42,087 nucleotides of DNA from Ruminococcaceae bacterium P7. Lineage in GTDB: Bacteria; Bacillota; Clostridia; Oscillospirales; Acutalibacteraceae. Numbering within the stretch: the first letter of the stretch is position 1; every line of letters begins with the position of its first letter. The stretch spans positions 1 to 42,087 of the forward strand of contig FMUA01000022.1 in NCBI GenBank assembly GCA_900100595.1, read 5' to 3'. The notes beneath the pieces were generated by a model. It ran no database searches, was not told the origin of the DNA, and saw only the letters and a list, made by a program, of their open reading frames with translations. A program made the position numbers and the translations under genes. Positions 23,876 to 31,878 of this stretch are shown here, piece by piece.

Positions 23876-25038
23876 GGCATTATATTTTGTATTATCACGG
23901 TGGCAGTTCTAATCATGGCTGTGAAGCTTTAGTTCGAACCACTGCAGAGTTGTTGGATTATATGAATAACAAAATAACATTGGCTTCTTTTCGCCCGGAT
24001 GATGATAAGAAATATGGGATTGATAAGTTTTGTGACATCCATAAAATGTTTGAGATTAAGGATGTCCGTCGATGGAATCTAAGATGGATAAAGGCATATT
24101 TCGATTTCAAATTAGGGAACAAGCAAAATGCTATTGATGATTTGCTGATGCTAGAGGCATTAGGTGCAAAAAAGGGTGATGTTGCACTGTCTATAGGGGG
24201 AGACAATTATTGCTATAATGATACAGAAGGATTGATTCGAGCTAACGAATTGTTTCGTCGTAACGGTATTAAGACCGTTCTGTGGGGGTGTTCGATTGAA
24301 CCAGAACTGTTAGAAGACCCGGTTATTGCATATGATATCTCAAGGTTTGATTTAATCACAGCAAGAGAATCAATATCTTACGAAGCAATAAAAAAGGTAA
24401 ACAAGAACACTATTTTAGTTGCAGATTCAGCTTTTAATTTAAAAACAGTGAAAAATGCATTACCAGATGAGTTGTATAATAATGATATTATTGGTTTGAA
24501 TATAAGCCCATTAGCCGAACGTTGTGAACATATTAAGGGCATAACAAGACAAAATGTTTTCAGTTTAATTCAGTATATTTTAAAAAAATCAAACATGAAT
24601 ATTTTGTTAATTCCGCATGTTGAATGGATCCACGATAATGATAATGTTATAAATAGAGAGATTTTTGAAAAATACAGAAATACGAATAGAGTTTATCTGA
24701 TTTCTGGAGGAAACTGTGAAGAATTAAAAGGATATATTGCTCAATGTCGTTTCTTTGTTGGAGCAAGAACACATGCTACAATAGCAGCTTACTCCAGTTG
24801 TATCCCTACATTGGTGATAGGCTATTCAGTCAAATCAAAGGGGATTGCAAAGGATTTATTCGATGATTATAATCATTTTGTTGTGCCGGTTCAAGATTTA
24901 GAAAGAGAAGACAATCTGGTAAGTGCATTTAAATGGTTGTACAATCACGAGCGCGAAATAAAAAGAGATCTGTCAAATCAAATGTATACTTATAAGCAAT
25001 CTGTTTTGAAGGCTAATCATTATTTAAAGAACTTATAG
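23872..25038 (+). CDS. Polysaccharide pyruvyl transferase family protein
   Basis: This 388-residue GT-B-like protein belongs to PF04230. It begins HYILYYHGGSSNHGCEALVR and has SIGGDNYCYND (102-112), then VGARTHATIAAYSS with the conserved RTH (about 295-297), and VIGYSVKSKGIAKDL. Family enzymes transfer pyruvate from phosphoenolpyruvate to make a ketal on a sugar, giving negative charge; some family members have other roles (CsaB-like). Translational coupling with the Fe-S protein suggests they act as a pair, which differs from simple ketalases. The direct role in this locus is inferred from the family. Confidence 0.87.
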   Translation: MRHYILYYHGGSSNHGCEALVRTTAELLDYMNNKITLASFRPDDDKKYGIDKFCDIHKMFEIKDVRRWNLRWIKAYFDFKLGNKQNAIDDLLMLEALGAKKGDVALSIGGDNYCYNDTEGLIRANELFRRNGIKTVLWGCSIEPELLEDPVIAYDISRFDLITARESISYEAIKKVNKNTILVADSAFNLKTVKNALPDELYNNDIIGLNISPLAERCEHIKGITRQNVFSLIQYILKKSNMNILLIPHVEWIHDNDNVINREIFEKYRNTNRVYLISGGNCEELKGYIAQCRFFVGARTHATIAAYSSCIPTLVIGYSVKSKGIAKDLFDDYNHFVVPVQDLEREDNLVSAFKWLYNHEREIKRDLSNQMYTYKQSVLKANHYLKNL

Positions 25039-25048
25039 TAGGGGAAAT

Positions 25049-26221
25049 ATGCCAAGAATAAGTGTTGTTGTGCCGGTTTATAATATTGAAATATATCTAA
25101 AACGTAGTGTTGATAGTATTTTAGAGCAAACTTTTGTTGGTTTTGAAGCAATACTTATAGATGATGGGTCTAAAGATTTCAGTGCTCAAATTTCAGACGA
25201 ATACGTATCTATTGACTCAAGAATCATAGTGATTCATCAAAAGAATCAAGGGGTTTCTGTAGCCAGAAATAATGGAATAGAATATTCTCAGGGAAAGTAC
25301 ATTACTTTTATTGATAGCGATGATTGGGTTACTTCACAGTTTTTGGATAGACTTTACAGAGCTTGTCAAGACAGTCGTTCGCAAATGGCTGTTTGTGATA
25401 TTAAGCAGGTAAAAGATGCAGTAAATGAGAAGCCGTTAGCGGAAGCAAATATTGTGTTAAGTAATGTGGATGCAATAGAAAAACTCGGTACATCTATGGA
25501 CACTCGATTTCGAGGTCCTGTAGCAAAATTGATTGATGTCTCTGTCGTAAAGAAACACCTTTTCCCAAATGACAGAAGGTATGCAGAGGATGCCGCGTGT
25601 ACGTATTTATGGATGTACGATTGTGATAGAATTGTTTTAATTCCTGAAGTTCATTACTATTATTATCAAAGAGATGACAGTACAGTACATATAGATTATG
25701 ATTGGCATCGTTTGGATGCTTATTCAACATTTGAGGAAATGTTGAACTTTTTTTCAGAACACGATATGGATAAACCGTTCCATTCTTGTTTATGTAAATA
25801 TCTTCATGAGATGACAGACGGATATGAAAGATGCATATTATTAAAAAGGCTTGAAATCGCAGAGGCAATCCAAACTAATTTAAGAAAAGTAGTTAAAAGA
25901 AGGTTAAATGTTTCAGAATTACTGGAATACAAGCATAGAGAGGATTTGCTTCCTGAACTGAAAAAATTCAATTCTTTTCTGTATGAAAGATATTTAACAG
26001 ATTGTTGTTATGGATTGTATGCTTTGTACAATCAGCTTGATAGTGATTATTGTAAACAGATAATTAAGAATCGGCTTGTAAGAATAATAAAACAACACCA
26101 CCCGCCATTAGACAGTTTTACGTATGTATATGAAATTGCTTTTCCCAAAAAAATGAAAATGTATTGGCTAAATAAAGCTTTATTTAGAAAACTTAAGGGA
26201 GAAAGAATAGATGCCAATTAA
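25049..26221 (+). CDS. Glycosyltransferase family 2
   Basis: This 390-residue GT-A enzyme has ISVVVPVYNIEIYL, LIDDGSKDFS (37-46), NQGVSVARNNGI (66-77) and DSDDWV (89-94). The acceptor half includes a conserved RGPVAKLID and EDAACTYLW block, with ED as likely catalytic base. It is the longest GT2 in the window because of an extended helical C-terminus (about 300-390) with many basic residues. AGGGGA precedes the ATG. It overlaps the following gene by 11 bases, although that gene has a clearly more GC-rich composition. Confidence 0.9.
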   Translation: MPRISVVVPVYNIEIYLKRSVDSILEQTFVGFEAILIDDGSKDFSAQISDEYVSIDSRIIVIHQKNQGVSVARNNGIEYSQGKYITFIDSDDWVTSQFLDRLYRACQDSRSQMAVCDIKQVKDAVNEKPLAEANIVLSNVDAIEKLGTSMDTRFRGPVAKLIDVSVVKKHLFPNDRRYAEDAACTYLWMYDCDRIVLIPEVHYYYYQRDDSTVHIDYDWHRLDAYSTFEEMLNFFSEHDMDKPFHSCLCKYLHEMTDGYERCILLKRLEIAEAIQTNLRKVVKRRLNVSELLEYKHREDLLPELKKFNSFLYERYLTDCCYGLYALYNQLDSDYCKQIIKNRLVRIIKQHHPPLDSFTYVYEIAFPKKMKMYWLNKALFRKLKGERIDAN

Positions 26222-27002
26222 AAGAATAAAAGCGTCCCTGACTGCCCGCAAGCAAAACCGTGACAGTCAGCATTTTGAAACAACTCAATACGGCAAGGCG
26301 ATTCGTGCCTTGAAGGGCTCGCACAAGGGTGAGAAGTGCTTCGTCATCGGAAATGGACCGAGCCTTACCGCGGAGGATTTGAACCGATTACAGGACAGCG
26401 GTATTCCGACATTTGCGATGAACCGTGTATTTAAGTTCTTTCCGCAGACAAAGTGGCGTCCGACTTACTATATCAGCGAGGATATTTTGATTCTGAAAGA
26501 TACGATTCCCAATGTAGAGGCGATTCCGTCCGAAATTACCTTTATTCCTGTTAATTTGCATTGGTATGAAAACGTTGATGTAAAAGGTGCGCAGTATTTC
26601 TGGATGGATTACAATTCCGAGTTAAAGGAAAGCTTTGGACTTTCCTTGGATTGCGCTCATGCGGTTCGCTGTCGTGGCACGGTAACTTCAACGTGTATCC
26701 AATTCGCGGTTTATATGGGATTCACCGAGATATATCTCCTCGGTATTGACCATAATTATTCCAAATCCATTGATATAAACGGAAATGTTGTCGAGGATAA
26801 GAGCGTAAAGGACTACTTTGTCGATAACTATGACACGGATATCAAGGATCAGGTTGTCCATGATATGAGAGCGCCGACTCTGGCGTTTTGCGATGTTGAG
26901 CAGCTCAGCCGCAAGCTCGGTACCTTCCGTGTATTTAACGCGACACGCGGCGGTAAATTAGAGGTGTTTGAGCGCGTGAATTTTGATGAGATGATTCGAT
27001 AG
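26211..27002 (+). CDS. DUF115/MptE-like protein, putative sugar transferase
   Basis: This 263-residue protein carries FVIGNGPSL (44-52) and later CIQFAVYMGFTEIYLLGID (162-180), which match the MptE-like/DUF115 Rossmann family. The family includes archaeal pterin pyrophosphokinase and, in bacteria, sialyltransferase-like and Maf flagellin-glycosylation proteins. Being at the end of a polysaccharide operon and just before a CMP-sugar cassette, it may use a CMP-activated sugar; this is inference. It overlaps the GT2 before it by 11 bases with AAGGGAG as ribosome site. It is the last gene before the terminator. Confidence 0.75.
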   Translation: MPIKRIKASLTARKQNRDSQHFETTQYGKAIRALKGSHKGEKCFVIGNGPSLTAEDLNRLQDSGIPTFAMNRVFKFFPQTKWRPTYYISEDILILKDTIPNVEAIPSEITFIPVNLHWYENVDVKGAQYFWMDYNSELKESFGLSLDCAHAVRCRGTVTSTCIQFAVYMGFTEIYLLGIDHNYSKSIDINGNVVEDKSVKDYFVDNYDTDIKDQVVHDMRAPTLAFCDVEQLSRKLGTFRVFNATRGGKLEVFERVNFDEMIR

Positions 27003-27053
27003 AACATAAAACCCAATTAAATCATGTACTTACTGATTGCAAAAATACTAATA

Positions 27054-27078
27054 GGAAGGCGTTCTGCTTTCCTTTTTT
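27054..27078 (+). terminator. Intrinsic terminator of operon I
   Basis: GGAAGGC (27054-27060) pairs with GCTTTCC (27066-27072), with one G-T wobble and a five-base loop, followed by six T residues. It lies 52 bases after the DUF115 stop and before the next promoter, so it separates the two transcription units. Confidence 0.82.
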
Positions 27079-27113
27079 GTTATATATAGAACGCAAAAAA
27101 ATAAAGAAAAATG

Positions 27114-27142
27114 TTGATTTTTTAATAAAAAGCTGTTATAAT
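27114..27142 (+). promoter_or_regulatory. Promoter of the CMP-ulosonate cassette (operon II)
   Basis: TTGATT (27114-27119) and TATAAT (27137-27142) are separated by 17 bases, a near-consensus sigma-A promoter. It gives a leader of only about 12 bases before the ATG at 27161, with TTGGAG as ribosome site. Confidence 0.82.
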
Positions 27143-27160
27143 AGCTTGGAGTAATGTAAA

Positions 27161-27904
27161 ATGAAAGTAGTAGGCATTATCCCTGCGCGGTACGCTTCTA
27201 CGCGGCTGCCGGGAAAACCGTTGAAGGATATTCTTGGATATCCGATGATTTGGTGGGTATATAAAAGAGTAAGCACGGTCAAGGAATTAGATGAAATCTA
27301 TGTGGCGACCGATGACGACAGAATTAAAAAAGTCTGTGAGCAATATGACATTCCGGTAATAATGACCTCTACGAATCATCCTAACGGCGCTATGCGCTTG
27401 CAGGAGGTTTCCGAGAAGGTGCAGGCGGATTTTTACTTACAGCTCAACGGTGATGAGCCGCTGATGAACACAGACGCGATCGTTGCGGCAATTCCCGAAA
27501 CTGTTCCGCGGGATGTTGAATTCGGTACGAATATCATTACGCAGATTGACGATCCGGCGCAGGTGATGGACGCTTCCAACATCAAAATGGTGTTCGACGA
27601 CCAAATGAACGCATTGTATATGTCGCGCACGCCGATTCCGTACCCGTTCAAATCCATAGATTTTCAGTATTACAAGCACGTCGGCATTATCGGCTACAAC
27701 AAGATGATGCTCGACTTCTATAAAAATTCGCAGCCCGGCAGATTCGAGCAAATCGAGGGCATTGATACTCTGCGTTTTCTCGACTACGGCAAACAGTTAA
27801 AGCTGTCCTTGGTTCCCGACTGTCACTCGCTGTCGGTGGACACGCAAAAGGACTTAGATATGGTCATCAAAATGATGAAGGAGCAAAATCGCGATGGCGA
27901 ATGA
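27161..27904 (+). CDS. KdsB-like CMP-sugar synthetase (CMP-KDO synthetase family)
   Basis: This 247-residue nucleotidyltransferase should use CTP to activate a 2-keto-3-deoxy sugar acid as a CMP-sugar. The N-terminal IPARYASTRLPGKPL (7-21) binds CTP, and LNGDEPL (95-101) matches the NVQGDEP motif of KdsB. The usual KdsB acceptor segment SGTDR is replaced by NGAMRL (75-80), so the sugar acid is probably not ordinary KDO. The length equals KdsB. KDO is a Gram-negative LPS sugar, whereas everything else here looks Gram-positive, and no kdsA is present. It is followed by an 11-base overlap with the aldolase gene. Confidence 0.88.
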   Translation: MKVVGIIPARYASTRLPGKPLKDILGYPMIWWVYKRVSTVKELDEIYVATDDDRIKKVCEQYDIPVIMTSTNHPNGAMRLQEVSEKVQADFYLQLNGDEPLMNTDAIVAAIPETVPRDVEFGTNIITQIDDPAQVMDASNIKMVFDDQMNALYMSRTPIPYPFKSIDFQYYKHVGIIGYNKMMLDFYKNSQPGRFEQIEGIDTLRFLDYGKQLKLSLVPDCHSLSVDTQKDLDMVIKMMKEQNRDGE

Positions 27905-29459
27905 TTTGAAAATTTTAGATTGTACCCTTCGCGACGGCGGCTACATCAACGATTGGAAGTGGGGCTACCGCACCGCGCGCGATATTATTCATACGCTCGT
28001 TAAGGCGAATGTGGATATTGTCGAGGTCGGATTCCTGCGGAACGTGGAGGGCTATGACCCCGATGTGACCGTCTGCAATACCATTGAGGAGCTGAACAAG
28101 CTGCTCCCGGAGGATTGCGGAAATACAATCTTTTCCGGCATGGCTATGCGCAGCAACTATGACATCAACAAGCTCAGTCCGTATTCCGGCAAGGGCATCG
28201 AGATGATTCGCATTACCGCCCACGATTACGACATTGCCGAGGGCATGGAATTTGCGCGTGAGGTCAAGGCGAAGGGCTACAAGCTGAGCATCAACCCGAT
28301 TAACATCATGGGCTATTCCGACGAACAGCTGCTCTGGATTATCAATCAGGTCAACGAGATTCACCCGTATCAGTTTTCGATTGTTGACACCTTCGGCAGC
28401 ATGAAGCGCCGTGATTTGGACAGAATCGTCAGTCTGGTCGATCACAACATGGACAGGTCAATCCGTGTGGCGCTGCATTTGCACGAAAATATGTCGCTGA
28501 GCTTTAGTCTGGCGCAGAAGTTTTTGGATAAGCACCTCAACCGTTCTATTACGGTTGATGGCAGTCTGATGGGTATGGGAAGAATCCCCGGCAATTTGCC
28601 GATTGAATTGATTGCCGACTACATCAATGAGTATTTCGATAAAAATTATGATATAGATTTTATGCTCGACGCGATTCAGGATCATATCGCGCCGATGAAG
28701 GGCGAGACGGAATGGGGCTATTTGCCTGCGTATTTCCTCTCGGCTCGCTTCAATCTGCACCGCAATTACGCGGAGCATTACCTCAATAAAGGCGATTTGA
28801 CCAACCGCGATATTGATACGATTTTGGCGCGAATTGACAAAAGCAAAAAGACCGCGTTTGACAAGGAATACGCGGACAGGCTCTATGAGGAGTACCTCAA
28901 CAACAGTATTGACGATACTGCCGACAGAGCAAGGTTATATCAGGAGCTGGAAAACAAAGAGGTTCTCCTGATTGCGCCCGGCGCGACGATTGCGTCACAC
29001 CAAAACGAGATTATTACTTATATTAATGATAAAAAGCCGTTGGTAATCGGCGTCAACTTTGTACCGGAGGATTTCGCCTGCGATTATGTGTTTTTCAGCA
29101 ACAGCAAGCGATTCTCGAAGCTCGACAGCATCGGCTGCAAAGTCATTGCAACGTCGAATTTACCGAAGGAAAAATCTGATTTTCAAATCAACTACAACAG
29201 CCTTTCCGGCACCTTTGAGCAGGGCTGCAACAGTCTGCTGATGCTGCTGACGCTGCTGAAGCAGATGGAGGTCGGCATGGTTTCCATCGCCGGCGCTGAC
29301 GGTTACTCGATTGACGGTACGAACTATTTCAGTTCCGATTTGCGGACGTATACCGAGCATGGTCACAACTTCAATGTGGCTGTCGCCAAGGCAATCCGTA
29401 ATATGGGATTAAATGTGCGTTTCATCACGCCGTCAGCGTATGACACGAACGAGGAATAG
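27894..29459 (+). CDS. DRE-TIM pyruvate-type aldolase fused to a DUF115-like domain
   Basis: This 521-residue protein has two parts. Residues 5-290 form an HMGL-like (PF00682) barrel: LDCTLRDGGYINDW with the metal-binding Asp14, and LHLHEN with His195 and His197. This is the layout of 4-hydroxy-2-oxovalerate-type aldolases that condense pyruvate with aldehydes. After a helical linker, residues about 355-515 form a Rossmann-like region with LLIAPGATIASH, IGVNF, YVFFSNSKRF and MLLTLLKQMEVGMVSIAGAD. Their order mirrors the GNGPSL-to-YLLGID pattern of the DUF115 protein at 26211. The protein would thus join ulosonic-acid synthesis with a second, possibly transferase, function. AAGGAG is the ribosome site. 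Confidence 0.8.
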   Translation: MANDLKILDCTLRDGGYINDWKWGYRTARDIIHTLVKANVDIVEVGFLRNVEGYDPDVTVCNTIEELNKLLPEDCGNTIFSGMAMRSNYDINKLSPYSGKGIEMIRITAHDYDIAEGMEFAREVKAKGYKLSINPINIMGYSDEQLLWIINQVNEIHPYQFSIVDTFGSMKRRDLDRIVSLVDHNMDRSIRVALHLHENMSLSFSLAQKFLDKHLNRSITVDGSLMGMGRIPGNLPIELIADYINEYFDKNYDIDFMLDAIQDHIAPMKGETEWGYLPAYFLSARFNLHRNYAEHYLNKGDLTNRDIDTILARIDKSKKTAFDKEYADRLYEEYLNNSIDDTADRARLYQELENKEVLLIAPGATIASHQNEIITYINDKKPLVIGVNFVPEDFACDYVFFSNSKRFSKLDSIGCKVIATSNLPKEKSDFQINYNSLSGTFEQGCNSLLMLLTLLKQMEVGMVSIAGADGYSIDGTNYFSSDLRTYTEHGHNFNVAVAKAIRNMGLNVRFITPSAYDTNEE

Positions 29460-29463
29460 CGGT

Positions 29464-30342
29464 ATGTCTGAAAAAGAATATATGAATATTGCCATAGCAC
29501 TCAATGATAACTTTATGTTTCCAACGAGGGTTATGCTTCATTCACTCTGTCGGCACGCTTCAAGACCAATAAATTTTATCTTGATGTATAATGATTTAAC
29601 GGTAACCAACCGAAAGATATTGCGCAATCTTGTAGAAAGCTACGATAATACAATACGGGAGTTTTTTATTGAAAAGGAGTGGTTTAAGGACGCTTCTCTT
29701 TGTGATAATCCGCTTCTTTCGATTGAAACATATTACAGAATTATGTTGCCCTACATTGCAGATGAAGAGAAAATATTGTGGCTTGACGGCGATATAATAG
29801 TGAGAAGTGACATTGCTGCATTATACGATACGGATATATCGGATTATTATATTGCAGCCAGTAAAGATATCGGTGAGATAAAGAACACCAGAACAGAATT
29901 AAAAGAGGTTCTTGGAATTCCGCAACAGGTATATTTTAATGCGGGAATTCTGTTGATGAATAATAAAAAAATCGGCGGTGAGATAAAAAAGGAAGCTTTT
30001 TTCAAGGCAATCGCCGCATATAGCGACATGCTGAGATGTGCTGATCAGGATATACTCAATATTATGCTTGGCGGCAATTGTCGGATGCTTTCAAACGACT
30101 TTAATTATCAATTGCATTGTGATAACAGTGATTTGGATGATGATGTGAAAATCATCCATTATATCTGGAAAAAACCGTGGAACGCCGATTATCCGGGGTA
30201 TCTGGATGAACCGTTCTGGAACGAGGCGGTTTCATGCGGATTTGGCAAGGAATATAAGAAATACAAGCGGCAGCGCAAGATGAACTTTTATAAGAATGAG
30301 TTGATTCCTGCCGCCATGTCAAAAATCAAACGAAAAAAATGA
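29464..30342 (+). CDS. Glycosyltransferase family 8
   Basis: This 292-residue retaining GT-A transferase shows IAIALNDNFMFPTRVMLHSL, the metal-binding DGD (108-110) in LWLDGDIIV, YFNAGILLMNN and the late IIHYIWKKPWN. These are the LgtC/glycogenin-like GT8 signature. I start at ATG 29464, four bases after the aldolase stop, because an upstream in-frame start lies inside the aldolase gene. Its location inside the CMP-sugar cassette suggests it acts on the same branch, though GT8 enzymes use UDP-sugars rather than CMP-sugars. It ends in a basic tail and overlaps the phosphatase gene by four bases. Confidence 0.92.
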   Translation: MSEKEYMNIAIALNDNFMFPTRVMLHSLCRHASRPINFILMYNDLTVTNRKILRNLVESYDNTIREFFIEKEWFKDASLCDNPLLSIETYYRIMLPYIADEEKILWLDGDIIVRSDIAALYDTDISDYYIAASKDIGEIKNTRTELKEVLGIPQQVYFNAGILLMNNKKIGGEIKKEAFFKAIAAYSDMLRCADQDILNIMLGGNCRMLSNDFNYQLHCDNSDLDDDVKIIHYIWKKPWNADYPGYLDEPFWNEAVSCGFGKEYKKYKRQRKMNFYKNELIPAAMSKIKRKK

Positions 30343-30857
30343 GTCAATTTTCAGAATTAAGCTATCTGGTGATAGACGTGGATGGCACGTTGACCGATGC
30401 CGGTATCTACTATGATGAGCACGGTAACGAGTTAAAAAAGTTTTGCACTAAGGATGCGGCAGGCTTCTTCGCCGCAAAGGCAATAGGAATAAAAACCGTA
30501 GTCCTGACCGGCAGAGAATGTGTCGCTACTGCGCGAAGAATGAGCGATTTAAAAGTCGATCACGTCTTTCAGAACGTCAAAGATAAGCAAAGCTTTTTGC
30601 TTTCGTTCATGGAGGATAATCAACTATCAAAGGAGCAGCTCGGCTATATCGGCGATGATTTGAATGATTTGTTGCCGATGCAGTTGGCAGGATTTAAAGC
30701 CTGTCCGGCAGACAGCTGCGAAGAAATTAAAAGAATTGCTGACTACGTCAGCACCGTCAACGGCGGTCACGGCGCAGTCAGAGAAATCATCGAGCACGCC
30801 CTGAGAGCGTCAGGCGATTGGGACAGCTTGGTAGAGAAGATTTATGGTGGGGTTTGA
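30339..30857 (+). CDS. KdsC-like HAD phosphatase
   Basis: This 172-residue C0-type HAD hydrolase matches KDO-8-phosphate phosphatase (KdsC) in length and motifs: the nucleophile Asp13 in [10 protein letters not shown], the VLTGRE motif (55-60), Lys81-Asp82-Lys83 and GDDLND (105-110). Family members remove phosphate from KDO-8-P or NulO-9-P before CMP activation. Here it would dephosphorylate the ulosonic-acid phosphate made by the aldolase. It overlaps genes on both sides (ATGA at the start, TGATG at the end). The C-terminus retains GGHGAVRE, the usual substrate-capping segment. Confidence 0.9.
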   Translation: MSQFSELSYLVIDVDGTLTDAGIYYDEHGNELKKFCTKDAAGFFAAKAIGIKTVVLTGRECVATARRMSDLKVDHVFQNVKDKQSFLLSFMEDNQLSKEQLGYIGDDLNDLLPMQLAGFKACPADSCEEIKRIADYVSTVNGGHGAVREIIEHALRASGDWDSLVEKIYGGV

Positions 30858-31567
30858 TGTTAGAACAGCTTAAACAAGAGGTTTGTGAAGCCAATTTAGA
30901 ATTGCATAAACGTGGCATTGTGATTATTACATGGGGCAATGTCAGCGGAATTGACCGCACGTCGGGCAATATGGTGATTAAGCCATCCGGCGTTGCCTAT
31001 GAACAAATGACGGCTGAAGATATGGTAGTTGTCAATGTGCAAACAGGTGAGGTTGTTGAGGGAAAATGGAAGCCCTCCTCCGATACCGCAACGCACTTGG
31101 AGCTGTACAGAGCCTTTCCAAAAATCGGCGGTATTACGCATACCCACTCTGTCAATGCTGTCGCGTTTGCGCAGGCTGGACTTCCCGTTCCGGCACTCGG
31201 CACGACGCACGCCGATTATTTCTATGGCGATATCCCTTGTACCCGCGAATTGACTGAGCAAGAGGTAAATGAGGCATATGAAGCTAATACCGGCAAGGTT
31301 ATCGTAGAAACCTTGAATCAAATGGATAACGATATCATGGCAATCCCGGCAATTTTAGTTAAAAACCACGGTCCTTTTACATGGGGAAAAAACGCGGCTG
31401 AGTCGGTTTATCATGCGGTTGTACTTGAAACCGTTGCGGAAATGGCGATGAAAACAATGCAGTTGAACCCCAAAAGCGAACTGAAACAATACGTGCTAGA
31501 TAAGCACTATTTCAGAAAGCATGGAGCAGGAGCTTATTATGGGCAGGGAAGTGGATTGGATAAGTAA
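30857..31567 (+). CDS. araD: L-ribulose-5-phosphate 4-epimerase
   Basis: This 236-residue class II aldolase-fold protein has all known AraD residues at nearly the E. coli positions: zinc ligands His95, His97 (THTHS) and His171 (KNHGPF), Asp76 (SSDTATH), Asp120 (THADYF), Glu142, His217 and Tyr228 (AYYGQG). It should interconvert L-ribulose-5-phosphate and D-xylulose-5-phosphate in the cytoplasm. It normally serves arabinose use, but here no araA or araB is near and it closes the CMP-ulosonate cassette. It may therefore supply a pentulose phosphate as a precursor. ATG 30857 shares a base with the phosphatase stop. An in-frame start upstream is less likely. Confidence 0.93.
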   Translation: MLEQLKQEVCEANLELHKRGIVIITWGNVSGIDRTSGNMVIKPSGVAYEQMTAEDMVVVNVQTGEVVEGKWKPSSDTATHLELYRAFPKIGGITHTHSVNAVAFAQAGLPVPALGTTHADYFYGDIPCTRELTEQEVNEAYEANTGKVIVETLNQMDNDIMAIPAILVKNHGPFTWGKNAAESVYHAVVLETVAEMAMKTMQLNPKSELKQYVLDKHYFRKHGAGAYYGQGSGLDK

Positions 31568-31570
31568 TTA

Positions 31571-31640
31571 ATGAAGAAACTGATGATTTTAGAGGTTGTG
31601 CATTATTCCAATCATAAATAAAGCTCATGGTTTAGGGTTG
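31571..31640 (+). pseudogene. Relic of an ATP-grasp gene start
   Basis: ATG 31571 encodes MKKLMIL and then breaks off. The DNA still aligns with the start of the intact ATP-grasp gene at 35676 (MKKLMILGG): both show ATGAA-AA--T-ATGATT and, about 45 bases later, TAAA-AAAGCTCATG. The relic suggests that the ATP-grasp gene once followed araD directly and that a copy of it was broken when the inserted region came in. Confidence 0.65.
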
Positions 31641-31878
31641 TTTGCTATATTCTTTGTTTATTATTAACTGTTCAGCGCCCAAGAAATCATGTATACTTGT
31701 ATTAAATACAGAGCAGATTTGTAAATGAGAAAAGTATAAATGTAGCTAGGATATTCTCTTTAAATTAGCTTAACATTTCCTCTAATAATCCTATTTATCA
31801 AATACACAAAAGCGAAATATTTACGGTATATCCAAACCCCGTTATTTAAAAGAGCCAACATTTTAGTCCTGTCAGATC
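31641..31878 (+). other. Degenerate intergenic stretch before the IS66 relic
   Basis: No gene is supported here. The first part may continue the ATP-grasp relic at a low level of similarity and the rest may be the 5' end of the decayed IS66 element. No clear terminator for operon II is visible. Confidence 0.4.

Noticed and set aside
27161..30857. Reading KdsB and KdsC homologues as proof of a Gram-negative organism with LPS
   Set aside because: There is no kdsA, lipid A or heptose gene, the ribosome sites and promoters are of Firmicute type, and LytTR/DUF3021 and EpsG point to a Gram-positive host.
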